Source: Arenicola marina (Eukaryota > Annelida > Polychaeta > Arenicolidae). From it: DNA of 64,000 bases. The stretch spans positions 30,379,639-30,443,638 of the forward strand of contig OZ025263.1 in the NCBI GenBank assembly GCA_964019135.1. The letters are read 5' to 3'. Shown here piece after piece: positions 1 to 11,400 of this stretch. Below the pieces are notes generated by a model. The model saw only the letters and a program-made list of their open reading frames with translations, ran no database searches and was not told where the DNA came from. Position 1 is the stretch's first letter. Every line of letters begins with the position of its first letter. A program made the translations under genes and the position numbers.

Positions 1-376
1 CTCCCCTAATGTCGTGCAATGGCGACCTGCGTACCCCTTACAGCTCCCACAGCCCCTCGCCGTCCACTACCCCACTCAGGGTCCCGCCCAGCACCTCACG
101 CTCTACCCCCCGCTGAACCCCGCTGCGTCCCACGCCCGGAGCGCCCCACTCAACCTCACTGGGAACCCCCCGCACCACCCTCAGCCAAGCCCAACCCGGA
201 GGCCCCCACAAAGCCCTGCGCACAACAACGCCCCGGCACCCGAGCCAGCTGAGAACTTTCGACGGGCACCTATTCACCCTCCTCCTCTGACCGTGTCCGC
301 CCGCCCCCGGCACCCCCCACCTACCCCCGACCCCCGACCGCACTCTCTGACCCCGCGCTGTGCTGCTGGCCCACAG

Positions 377-551
377 GAAGTGACGTCATCGCGGTGCGAG
401 GACCACGCTGATGTTGTGAAGGAGCTGGATCCTTTGGCGAACGCCGATGCCCCGACCACCCTGGATCCGCCCCTCCGACCCCTGCCGCCCCCTATCGAGC
501 CCCAGAAGGCGCCCAGCGCCAGGCTGGCAGCCATTAAAGCCGTCAATGAAG
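377..551 (+). CDS. TAX1BP1: TAX1BP1-like gene, third-last exon
   Basis: It follows a pyrimidine-rich stretch and CACAG, and ends in GAAG|GTAACG, leaving one base of a split glycine codon. It encodes an acidic stretch followed by a proline-rich one (PLRPLPPPIEPQK) and ends in AAIKAVNE. No domain is recognised. Confidence 0.6.
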
Positions 552-1844
552 GTAACGTGGGTGGTGGGTTGGGGGGGTTGAGGGGGGGGGGGGCGGATTT
601 GGCAGAATAGGGGGTTTTAATTAGGAAAATTTGTATTTTTGTCAAAGTGTGCATCGGATTAAAAAAAATGCACCGGGAAGACTATATGACGTCACTTTGG
701 TCGCCCCGTCTCAGCGCGAACTTTTGTTTTGTCGTTGTTTCCATGTACTAGCAAAACTGACGGGCCACAAGTAGGGTTTAAAGTCTGTTTTTGCAGTAAC
801 TCCTGATATGTGGGTACATTTAGATGCGTTCTCCCCAATCTCCTTTCTCACGTCATCGATGACATGACATGATCAATATAAATGAATAACGCCAGAGTAC
901 ATGTCCTTGAGTTACGTTGTTATGTCTCTGTCGTTTGTCAGGCCTCACGTTCGCCTTGCTGGAGAAGCGGCGCACCGACAGAGACACGGACAGAGAGACA
1001 GCCAGTGACGCCGACAAAGTGACAGCCGACTCGGCGACGGACGCCACGTCAGCCGTCAAGCCGTCGGCACCCGACGTCGAGTCGCTGGACGGGGACGAAG
1101 ATCGGTTAGTAGATAAACTGTGTATCATCTCCATAGCTTAATAACCGCTTATTAATCGACGTTAGTCGTTAATGCAAACCTCGCATCCAGAGGTCATTGC
1201 TGGAATGAAAGAAGAAAGTATCCTTGTTTTTAATCGTAATTTATTTTCTATGGTAAAAATTGTTATTGCAATTCAACTAATTTTTATTGTTATTAAAATT
1301 ATTGTTATTATTAAAATGTGTTAGTAATGGTGTTATTAAAAATGTGTTATTAATAGTTTTATTTAAAATGTGTTATTAATAGTGTTATTAAAAATGTGTT
1401 ATCAATATTGTAATCTGTTATTATAAATTATAAATTATTATTAATATTATTGTTGTTAATTTTATTATTAATTATAATATCAATATTATTGCTATTAATA
1501 TTATTGTTATTACGTTTGTTATTATTAGTAGTAATGCATTAATGGTTATTAATATTAATGCTATTAATATTATTGTTGCCGAAATTATTGTTATTAAAGT
1601 TTTGGCCACCTCTGTTTTGCCCGCTGAGTACAGGTTCCAGGACGCGCCTGGGGAGCCTCAGCGTGTCTGTCCCATCTGTACGCTCGCCTTCTCCGGAGAC
1701 GCCTCGGAACGAGTCGTTCTGGAGCACGTGGAGACCCACATCGGAGCCGTGTGTCCCGTCTGCTCCGTCCAGTTCGAGACGGACTTCCCGCCCGCGATGT
1801 TCGCCGAACACGTCCAGAACCACTTCAATGACTTCGATGACTAG
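377..1844 (+). CDS. TAX1BP1: TAX1BP1/CALCOCO-like autophagy adaptor, 3' end of gene (three last exons)
   Basis: Three exons join in frame: 377-551, 942-1104 and 1634-1844, with junctions GAAG|GTAACG, TCAG|GCC, ATCG|GTTAGT and ACAG|GTT. The last exon ends at TAG (1842-1844) and encodes two successive C2H2-type fingers, each with a CPIC or CPVC knuckle followed by HVETH or HVQNH, then a short acidic tail. Paired C-terminal fingers with HVxxH spacing are the hallmark of TAX1BP1, where they bind ubiquitin and myosin VI; single-finger relatives such as CALCOCO1 and NDP52 fit less well. The two upstream exons encode a proline-rich and then an acidic, low-complexity linker. The coiled-coil and SKICH parts expected upstream lie outside the window. 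The frame is also open before 377, but the C-rich tract ending in CACAG at 376 looks like an acceptor, so I start the exon there. Family placement is fairly secure; exact orthology is an inference. Confidence 0.75.
942..1104 (+). CDS. TAX1BP1: TAX1BP1-like gene, second-last exon
   Basis: The acceptor is TTTGTCAG and the donor ATCG|GTTAGT. The exon begins GLTFALLEKRRT and then runs through a polar D/T/A/S-rich linker ending DGDEDR. The phases at both ends fit the neighbouring exons, which is the main support. Confidence 0.65.
1205..1600. repeat. AT-rich simple-sequence block in the last intron of the TAX1BP1-like gene
   Basis: Degenerate ATT/TTA repeats fill most of this intron, including several copies of GTGTTATTAA-type units between 1,310 and 1,400. 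The contrast with the GC-rich flanking exons is sharp. Confidence 0.7.
1634..1844 (+). CDS. TAX1BP1: TAX1BP1-like gene, last coding exon with two zinc fingers
   Basis: It encodes 69 residues and a stop. Finger 1 runs from VCPIC to HVETH and finger 2 from VCPVC to HVQNH, with FNDFDD at the C-terminus. Human TAX1BP1 ends in the same finger pair (CPLC...HVESH, CPMC...HVQTH). The exon is GC-rich and sits directly after a 400-bp AT-rich block. Confidence 0.8.
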
Positions 1845-2070
1845 TGGGTGCGCAGCGCTTGCTCGCTTCCTTTTTTTGTTTTTCGGTATTTGTTTGTTGT
1901 GTTGATTTTGCTTTTTTCCGTATCAGTATGTGTGCGCGAGGCGGTGGCAGGTTCCTATGCCTTGTGTAAACGTGGATTTTATATTATTTACAAAAAAAAG
2001 GGCACATTTAGGGGCTTGGGGAAAGGTTGGGACAGGTCCAATTCGCGGTGCCATGTGTAAATAATAAATA
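1845..2070 (+). other. 3' UTR and polyadenylation signal of the TAX1BP1-like gene
   Basis: A canonical AATAAA lies at 2,063-2,068, about 220 bases after the stop codon. No other hexamer lies nearer to the stop, so this is the likely 3' end. The cleavage site itself cannot be seen. Confidence 0.5.
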
Positions 2071-2077
2071 GATGGAT

Positions 2078-2230
2078 GAGGAGTTGGGGCGGAAGGTGGA
2101 GTGAATTTCTTCAACTTCGACTGAGACTGTCTTGGAGAGTGAACAGAAAGGAGGAGTTGGGGTTAAAGGTGACAATCTGAGTGAATTTCTTCCACTTCAA
2201 CTGAGACTGTCTTGCAGAGTAAACAGGAAG
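2078..2230. repeat. tandem duplication of about 75-80 bp
   Basis: Two copies start at 2,078 and 2,151 with GAGGAGTTGGGG. Both contain GTGAATTTCTTC and end in GAGACTGTCTTG and a GTAAACAGGAAG-like segment. The copy boundary lies just past the presumed polyadenylation site of the upstream gene. Confidence 0.8.
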
Positions 2231-5200
2231 GAGAACTGATATAGTGTTGTGTGGCACTAGTTAGGTCCCGTCCCGTCCCTGATGATTTCTGACAGAGTGT
2301 TGTCCCAGCGCCGTGGCCAACAGTCCCTGGCCCACTTAGCGCCTATGTATTGAATGGACATCTTCATCTGAAGAAACACGTGGACATGGGCGATAATAGG
2401 TGTAAACATGCAGTTGCCGTGTGGCAACGGAATATAATCAGTACAGATGAATATCTTGTTTTTGATCCTACGTGTAGTTATATGCAACCAGTATAACAGC
2501 TTTTGGTGGACATATTTGGGGCAATCAGTAGAATTTATGTCCTTGTTTTGTGTGCACAGCTGACGATCATATTGAATTGAAGATGGCTTGAATTCACCGG
2601 CAGGATGCAAAGGCACGAAAATGACGCTTATTCAAGTGATGCCATCTGGTGGGTGAAACTGAACGTCTACTATTGTGTAATGCTAATGAATATTCATATA
2701 ACCGGATGAAGTTGTTATGTATAGAGTCGGTGGTCTTCAGATGTTATAATGTTAGGCAACGTGGCTTGAACGATTGCTGGGAGATTATATTGGGGAAAAG
2801 ACCTCTCTTTTTTGCAATCTGAAATAGTGAATTAAAGAGCATAGAACTGAGACAATTTAATGTGAGGCGTTGCATTGCCGTGGAGCCTATGGACTCGTCA
2901 ACTTGGGCGTAAAACATCATGATCCCTTTTCTTCGTGATCTATAACAATCTGTATTAGTATGAATGTCTGTTCGGTTATTTACCTTCAACAACTATTGAT
3001 ACTGCAGGACCTGTCTGTATATATTTGAATACAATACTTCGCCTTACGAAAGAGTGAACGAAATATTGTAGTGTTTGTCAGAAGTAAGTTTCCAAGCAAA
3101 ATTTTGACAAATTTCGTCGATTGGGTTTTCGATTTAGTTACTCGTTTTGCCGCCAGCCTCCCAAAAGTAAGCTCGACAACCTTTTCAACTTTTGTTATTT
3201 GTGTCGATCTACGTTGATCTCAAAACGCTGGTTAATAATATTTTTATACTAAGCCAATTTAATTGCTATATATTCGTACTATTGTGGCGCGACCACGAAA
3301 GGCCGCCTTACTCTTCTGTTAGGCTTGTTTTGGAATTGCTTGATAGGAAATGATGATATATTACGCAGTTGAATCGCATCGATTGATTTTGACCTTTATT
3401 GGAGATCGATCGTTCCAGGTAGTTCAGCTCCATTATTGACTGCATCAGGTCTGGGTGTGAAGCATCATTGATGGGTATAATACGAACGTATGACTATGAT
3501 ACTATGTCTAATACCAAGCAGCCATATGCTAGACGGTGTATTCTATCGTTTATTGTACCAAATATTGTTATTTATCCAAGATTTCACATGTTACTCTGAG
3601 GGATCTGTCAGATTATGATAATGTTTTTTTGTTTCCGTTATGTCTAAAGTACGGAACTGGGCGTACAGACGTGCAACACGACACGGAACGGTTGATATAT
3701 CAATGTAATGTGCATTTTATTTTGCGTACTATATCTGAATGATTATTGATTTATTATCCCCGTCTCGAGTGGGTGAGACCGACGCGAGAGGTGACATCGG
3801 CTTGTCCTGTATGATATAGTTATGTAGTCGGGACGTCGGCCCTGATGGCGAAGCGAATGAGTGTGGAGTGGGGATGAGTCGAACGAGACGACGGCTTGTC
3901 AATGAGTCCTTCTAAAGCAAAATAAAGATTACACATATATTTATGTGGAAGTATCTCCGAAGAATGCTTCCAAGTGATTAACGACATTTGAACAGTATAT
4001 ATCTGATAATTAAATAAAAAGTAAAATCTTTCTTCCAGCTAGTCGCTCTGTCCCAACTAAAACTAGTTCCAATTTAACCATCCAAATAGCCATTATACGT
4101 CAACATTTAATCCCATCGTTATCTGTAAGTTTGGATCAGTTCTATCTTATGTTATATTAACCGTTATATTCATTTGGTTTTTATACCAATTTGAGGCCAT
4201 ATTATCTGCATGAACCATGAACACTTTTGTATGATTGCCTTTGTAATCGATTTTTGGTCAAACGCGCGAAATAAAACTTCCTGTTAATTAATTGGACCTA
4301 TATTTCGCTCAGGCTCTTCAAGGTAAATAGCCTTCAGTATATATGCCCCCAAATGCCAAGCTGTGAACCCCAAGGTACTATGAGGAATGAACGACCTCTG
4401 CCGTCGGGAGAGTGAAATGTAGTGTGTTTGGCGCACCAATACGTATATTATATGACGCAATGCACACTGATTACGGCTCACGCATTGCAGCCGATTTCTG
4501 CAAGTCATTCCAGCGGTGTCCGTAGAGCAGGAGGGCGGGAGGTAGGGCAGGGCATGACGCTTGTGCAGTGTGTATGCATACATTTTCTTGTGAACTATTA
4601 TCTACTTACGATGACTAACTTTGAATGAACACAATAAAGTACTTGCTTGTATACAAACCAAACATGTGTGGGATTTGTTTGTACAAATAGCCGAAATAGA
4701 TCGGTCGTTGGTGAGAGGTGAGGGGATGCGTTATTAGACGGCTTCATACCTGAAGACGAGTGGTGATGACCATCACAGGAGTAGGAGCGGCATATCTCAT
4801 TTGACTTTGCGAAATAGGCGATCAAAGTCACGGGTCACTTCCCCGCTCTATATGAGAATCAGGAGCCGACGTTGTGGACAGGTAGATAACTAAACGAATC
4901 AATTAATCGGTTGCAGGTTCGAATCCCCCCACTGTTAAGTCCTAATTACGCGGAAATCAATCATTATCATGAATAAATAAATACGAAAACATGAAACTAG
5001 CCCAAATGCAGATTTTTGTCATTCCCTCCCAGTGTGATACAGGTATATGCAAGGAAAGTGGCCTTTATTTATAAGACATCGCTAAAATACGGACATTTTT
5101 GTTCTGTTTGCCAGTGAAGTCATTATCGATTTCACAAGATCAGAAGACAATGCGTCCAATAAATGTCTCGTTTTTTTTGGAAGAACCCGTGGGCGACATG

Positions 5201-6575
5201 CAGCTTTAATTACTTTCGCACAGATGAAAGAAAATAAATAGAACACAAGGAAACATTTGCCTCCAGTTTAATGGCCTTAGATTCACAACAATTTTAATCG
5301 CTCACGAAAGGAGATAGAATCACGATTTCCCTGGACATCTATTCACAGACAAAGTTTCCACACATGGCGGCCCCAAAATAACAATACATATACAAACTAA
5401 TCAGATACCTCCATTTTATTACGCACTCTCCAAAAGGTATGGGGCGCATGAAAAAAATATTTATAACATATAACATCTATATAATTTACAAAAACCCGGG
5501 TTTTTTTATCGTTAGAGCGCAAACAAAACCAGTTTAAAAGCAAAACAGGATATATGCACACGATTTAATCGCTGGCATCACTTACCAGGGCACGACTTAC
5601 TCAGAAGTGAAACGGAGAATCAATCATACTTGACATGCATCCATTCTACATTCAACAAATACGCACCCCTCAGATAAAGATACTTAATCAAGGTTAACCT
5701 AATCACACTGTAATGCTTCATCATATTGACTTCTGAATATTGTTATGTTGCTTCTATCATGATATCCCACTTATATCTACGTAAACATCTTATCATCCCT
5801 TGAAAACAGCAACGCAATCTTAACTTACGTCACGTCCGAAACGTCCGAATATTTAGCAAACAGATATCAGGGGCAGTATTGAATTGCTTTTACCTTCATT
5901 CAATAAAAAAAAAACTAAATTCATCTCAATCGCATCTACCATCCTCACTATGGCTATTGGTGCTTTCCTACCACGGAGCTACTACCTTCATTTATTCATC
6001 AAGGTTCATGATTTCAGGTCTCGGAACCAGTTTTTGAGTTTTCTCATTAACAGACCTATAATAATCGTTATCAGTGGTGAGAATGGGGACGATCTATGGC
6101 ACCATCATACCCATTGCGAACTACATGTAGCACACACACATATATATAGGTTTTTATGTAGCCGTTGGGCCCAGCTTTCCACCGAGAATGCTGCCACGGG
6201 ATGACACTGACTGGTTAAAACCACAGAGCCTGAGATACGTCGGTGAGATTTGACCTTTCTAAGAATTGACTTCGACGGATCATACATGTTTATAGCGTGA
6301 AAGTCACAAAGACAAATGACCACAAACTTTGAAGAAAAAGTACATAATTGATTCTTGTAATAAGATAAAATAATATGAGAATTCCGATTGCTTTCACGCT
6401 ATGTAATAACAGTTCTAAAATGGTAAACACGGGTCGATCTAAGTAGTCCAGCCTAAGTTTGTCCTGATCGACGCCAGAAAAAAAGTGACTTTAGAATGGC
6501 GCACAAATACCTCCCACACAGACAGGGGTCAAGAGTTTGTATTATAGTCCAGACCATGCAACCGGAAGTGCGGAA
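2231..6575. other. intergenic stretch, no gene recognised
   Basis: AT-rich unique sequence without a recognisable exon, RNA gene or intact transposon. A B-box-like motif (GGTTCGAATCCCC, about 4,918) suggests a worn tRNA-derived SINE piece near 4,880-4,930, but no A-box or tail could be placed with it. Confidence 0.5.
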
Positions 6576-6576
6576 G

Positions 6577-7128
6577 ACGTTCTGGCCGGCTCCCGTGCAG
6601 ACATTCTGGCCGGCGCCCGTGCAGACATTCTGGCCGGCGCACGTGCAGACATTCTGGCCGGCGCACGTGCAGACATTCTGGCCGGCGCCCGTGCAGACAA
6701 TCTGGCCGGCGCACGTGCAGACATTCTGGCCGGCGCACGTGCAGACATTCTGGCCGGCGCCCGTGCAGACATTCTGGCCGGCGCACGTGCAGACATTCTG
6801 GCCGGCGCACGTGCAGACATTCTGGCCGGCGCCCGTGCAGACATTCTGGCCGGCGCCCGTGCAGACATTCTGGCCGGCGCACGTGCAGACATTCTGGCCG
6901 GCGCCCGTGCAGACATTCTGGCCGGCGCACGTGCAGACATTCTGGCCGGCGCACGTGCAGACATTCTGGCCGGCGCACGTGCAGACATTCTGGCCGGCGC
7001 ACGTGCAGACATTCTGGCCGGCGCCCGTGCAGACATTCTGGCCGGCGCACGTGCAGACATTCTGGCCGGCGCACGTGCAGACAGTCTGGCCGGCGCACGT
7101 GCAGACATTCTGGCCGGCGCACGTGCAT
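6577..7128. repeat. 24-bp GC-rich minisatellite, about 23 copies, with tandem CACGTG sites
   Basis: The unit is a 24-mer containing TTCTGGCCGGCGCACGTGCA. It is nearly perfect; the chief variation is A or C in GCGC[A/C]CGTG. About 15 of the 23 units carry A and so contain the palindrome CACGTG. Because the period is a multiple of three, several frames on both strands stay open, but the resulting repetitive peptides (FWPAHVQ and similar) have no gene-like features. Confidence 0.95.
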
Positions 7129-7490
7129 TAGTCCTACTTTATTTTCCTTATTAATAGGACCTAAATTGTATCATTGTGACCCAGGAAGACTTGTGTGGAA
7201 AAAGTGCCTAATTGTCATTTTCATACGCAGGTCAAAGTTCGGAAGCTTTCCGGTAACACCATATATGGCACAGGTCACGTGACTTCTCAGGAATGACGTC
7301 GGCGTCTCATTGCTAACCTTTCTCTAACGACACGGCGAAGCGCATTCAGCATCAGTACTTAACATCTTGCTCAATCAAGATAAACCGGCGCTCAGAGGTC
7401 TTTGTGCGTATGTCACAACCGCTCATATACCTCACACTGTGAAATGGGACCACTGAACACGTAGACTAGTGCTGAAGATATCCTATCCCA
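7129..7490. other. unique sequence between two minisatellites
   Basis: No gene was recognised. It lies downstream of STT3B and may hold part of its 3' flank. Confidence 0.4.
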
Positions 7491-7491
7491 T

Positions 7492-7676
7492 AAGAAGCGG
7501 TATTTATTACTCAATCGAATCGGTATCTAGTGCTCAATCGAAGCGGTATTTAGTGCTCAATCGAAGCGGTATTTAGTGCTCAATCGAAGCGGTATTTAGT
7601 GCTCACTCGAAGCGGTATTTAGTGCTCAATCGAAGCGGTATCTAGTACTTAACCGCAGCGGTATCTAGTGCTTAAC
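7492..7676. repeat. 23-bp minisatellite, about 8 copies
   Basis: The unit is AATCGAAGCGGTATTTAGTG followed by CTC. A minus-strand AATAAA (TTTATT at 7,503-7,508) falls in the first copy and might serve as a polyadenylation signal for STT3B about 0.8 kb after its stop; this is tentative. Confidence 0.85.
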
Positions 7677-8319
7677 TAGACATTACATTAACGCATAATC
7701 GGCTCTGAAACGACGTGGGCCGAGGACTAATTATGTACTGTGCCATGTACTAAAAGTCTTCCCCATCAATGACGCATCATCCTGAATAGCTTTACTTACG
7801 ATGTACCTAGCCACGTGGTGTCCAGTGACAAACACCAGAGACTCCGGGAAAAGGAAACGCCACATCACATCAAACGTTTGGTTGATCACGCTATTGAATC
7901 TGACCACTGATCCCCTCTCCCCCACACCACCCTCTAAGGTCGTATCCATACACGCAGCATATATATTTCACCCTGGTTATTTGTATATAATACTTCTTTG
8001 TGCATTGAGAACATCTACACACTGCCCCTTAAAGTCAAATAGCATGCCTCCTTCCTCTACTGTTGCACTCACCCTCACCCTCAACCGTCCCCAAACCCCA
8101 CCCGCCTCCCCACACTCAACAGCCGGCTTCCAAAGCTCATACGTCGGACGCCAAGAAACACACAGATGCACCAACAACACTTACCCCTGCGACCACGATT
8201 CAAACACTTATCACCAAATGACTTGAATACAATTAACTGTCTAACTGCAAATTGGGTCCAAAAACAGAGCCAGTCAACTGGGAAGGAGGGGGAGACAGAC
8301 AGAAGTGCGCATGCGCCAA

Positions 8320-8427
8320 TCATTTGCGTGTACCCTTGCTTCCGGTTGATTTTTTGCTGCTCTTGGATCGCTTGCCTTTGACTACTTTAGGCTGGTGCTT
8401 TATACTTCCCTTCTTCTTTCTACTAGT
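8320..8427 (-). CDS. STT3B: STT3B coding exon 18 (last)
   Basis: Acceptor CCTTTCAG|ACTAG. It encodes 35 residues starting [20 protein letters not shown] and ending TGSKGTRK, then TGA at 8,320-8,322. The lysine- and serine-rich composition matches the C-terminal tail of vertebrate STT3B, although the sequence there is poorly conserved. Confidence 0.85.
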   Translation of the reverse strand, partial: TSRKKKGSIKHQPKVVKGKRSKSSKKSTGSKGTRK

Positions 8428-11400
8428 CTGAAAGGCAAAGCAAAAAATACAAAATGATACGAAATGTCAATTTGGGTACCCGCACGCCACTCATTGCAAG
8501 GCGCGTGCGGATAGTAGTAACAGTGGATGCACTTGCACCAACATAACATCATTATATCAGTAAACACCCAAGACTTAACATTGTACACATGGATCAACGA
8601 CATCGACGGCATTTTATGTACACAAAGTCTAGCTTAATTTAATAGTACATACTCCGGATTATCCTAATTGTCATGAAAACTCATGCGACTCCAGTAACAT
8701 AACTGGCTTCGAACCGTTTCATCTGGTGCTTGTTTCATATCTAAAGCCATTGTATTGTCTCGAAGAAGTGTTCTCGGCCATTTGTGCAACATGAGGAATA
8801 AATCGTCCAAGAACACTTCTCCGAGACAATACAATGGCTTTAGATATGAAACAAGCACCAGATGAAACGGTTCGAACCCACAACCTGCTGATCTCCGGCT
8901 AACTGAGCTAGGGAGGCACTACTCGTGGATTGACAGGACTCTTTTCTTCCAGACTGATTGACCCATTGACTGACCTTTTCTTCCAGACTGATTGACCCAT
9001 TGACTGACCTATTCTTCCCCACTGATTTACCCACTGACTGACCTTTTCTTCCACTGATTGACCCATTGACTGACTTTCTTTCAGACTGATTGATGTATTC
9101 TTTCAGACTGATTCACCCATTGACTGACCGTTTCTTCTCGACTGATTGACCCATTGACTGACCTATTCTTCCCCACTGATTCACCCATTGACTGACCTAT
9201 TCTTCCCCACTGATTCACCCATTGACTGACCTTTTCTTTCAGACCGATCGACCCATTGACTGACCTTTTTTGATATGACCTTTTTGATTGGTTTCTTGGC
9301 GACGCCGGTCGACTTCTGGCGGTTCTCCAGGTCCTTGACCTTGTAGATGCGCACCAGCCAGTGCTCCGTCGTGTACGCCTCCTCCAGATGCGTCAGCTCG
9401 AAGTTCTTGTGGCCGATCTCGGCGTTCCGCGTCCGGTCGAAGCCAGCCGGGGTGCGGAAGTCAAGCTGGAGGAACGTAGGGGGTCAAAGGTCAATTGTTA
9501 AAGGTTAAGGTCGGAGGGGGTGCAGAAGTCAAGGTGGAGGAACGTAGGGGGTCAAAGATCAATTGTTAAAGGTTAAGGTCGGAGGGGGTGCCGAAGTCAA
9601 GCTGGAGGAACGTAGGGGATCAAAGGTGAAAGGTCGAAGGTTACAATCTCAAGGTCGGAGGGGGCGGGGGGGCGGAAGTCAAGCTGGGGGAACGTAGGGG
9701 GTCAAAGATTACAGGCCAACATCGGAGGAGGTGCGGAAAACAAGCTGGAGGAAGGTAGGTGTCAAAGGGTAATTGAAGGGCACGAAAAAGTAAAGCTGAA
9801 GGAACATAGGGTTCAAAGGGCAATTGTTAAAGGTTAAGGTCGGATGGCGTGCAGAAGTCAACAAGAAGTATAGGTGGCCAATAGTCAAGATTGAAGGGCG
9901 TGAAAAAGTAAATTTGAATGAACATAGGGGTTAAAGGTCAAGGTCGAAGGGCGTGTGGAACTAAAGCTGGAGGTCGGTCGCAGGCCGGTGGGGAGCTTGT
10001 CTCCGGTCAACCATATTGGTAAACGATATGAAAATGCCTCTTTTTATCAACGGCGAAGAGGAAATCAATTACAGGTATAAACAGAAACACTGCACGGTAT
10101 AAAATACGAAACAATCCAGCTTCGAAAGCGTACCTTAATAACATGACGGAGGCTGACACAGAAAGATAACATATACCTGTAGGTTCCTGTTACAAACAAA
10201 TTATAGTTGATAGTTGCAGCGAGGTGCTTCCAGACAGTTCACTAAATTAAACTTTTCAGTGTTCAGCGTCTTTGCGTCTTCCAAATAACTTAAATTTAAA
10301 CATTTAAATAAGTATTGATACATATTATTACTATGCAATTCTTTGTTTAAATATTTCAACAGATCAACATTTAATTATTTCCATAAAACTTCGATAATAA
10401 GTATGTCAATATATACGTGTAAACATATAGCGGGACGGCGTTGTACCTGTAGTTCCCCGAAGCGGTAATAGCTCAGCTTGTACATAAGGCAGTTGAGGAG
10501 AGTGGGGGAGCCGGCCGAGTCGACGCGGAACTCACCCTGGGGCGTGAAGTAGTCAGACTCCTGCAACAAACACACGCCGCGTCAGTGTAACTCACGTATT
10601 ACTCACGCCTAACGCCAACAAACACACGCCGCGTCAGTATAGCTCACGTATTACTCACGCCTGGCGCCAACAAACACACGCCGCGTCAGTGTCTCAGGTC
10701 ACCTTTAATCATCCATCTAAATGGATGGTTTAGTTAGGTCGTGTTATAAGAATTTTAGGCCACCTTTAAGCCCACATATGAATGGATGGCTAGGTCGTTC
10801 AGTGGTCGTTCTGCCATGTAAGGGCGAACCATTGTTTCAGCATAGCTCATGTATTGCTCACGCCTAACGTGTATTACAATAATACATTTTCTACGATGCA
10901 ATGAACGATCCCTGCCACTCACCCGGATGTCCTTGGTGTGCCCCCCGCCCCCTCCCTCCTTACACAATGAATGATCCCCACCACTCACCCGGATGTCATT
11001 GGGATGCCCCCCCCCCCCTCCCTCCTTACACAATGAATGATCCCCAACACTCACCCGGATGTCATTGGGATGCCCCCCCCCCCCCTCCTTACACAATGAA
11101 TGATCCCCAACACTCACCCGGATGTCATTGGGATGCCCCCCCACTCCCTCCTTACACAATGAATGATCCCCACCACTCACCCTGATGTCATTGGGATGCC
11201 CCCCCCCTCCCTCCTTACACAATGAATGATCCCCACCACTCACCCGGATGTCCTTGGGATGCTCCCCCCCCCCTCCCTCCTTACACAATGAATGATCCCC
11301 ACCACTCACCCGGATGTCCTTGGGATGCTCCCCCCCCCTCCCTCCTTACACAATGAATGATCCCCACCACTCACCCGGATGTCCTTGGGATCCTCCCCCC

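Noticed and set aside
14-376. Upstream extension of the TAX1BP1-like exon as coding sequence
   Set aside because: The frame is open, but the sequence is C-rich low complexity ending in a good acceptor (CCCACAG), so it reads better as intron; not excluded.
6496-7154. Overlapping open frames of about 200 codons in four frames
   Set aside because: They are produced by the perfect 24-bp repeat without stop codons; four frames open at once argues against coding.
8865-8925. Genuine tRNA gene
   Set aside because: A- and B-boxes are present, but the acceptor and anticodon stems do not pair and the sequence continues into a repeat, so it is a SINE head.
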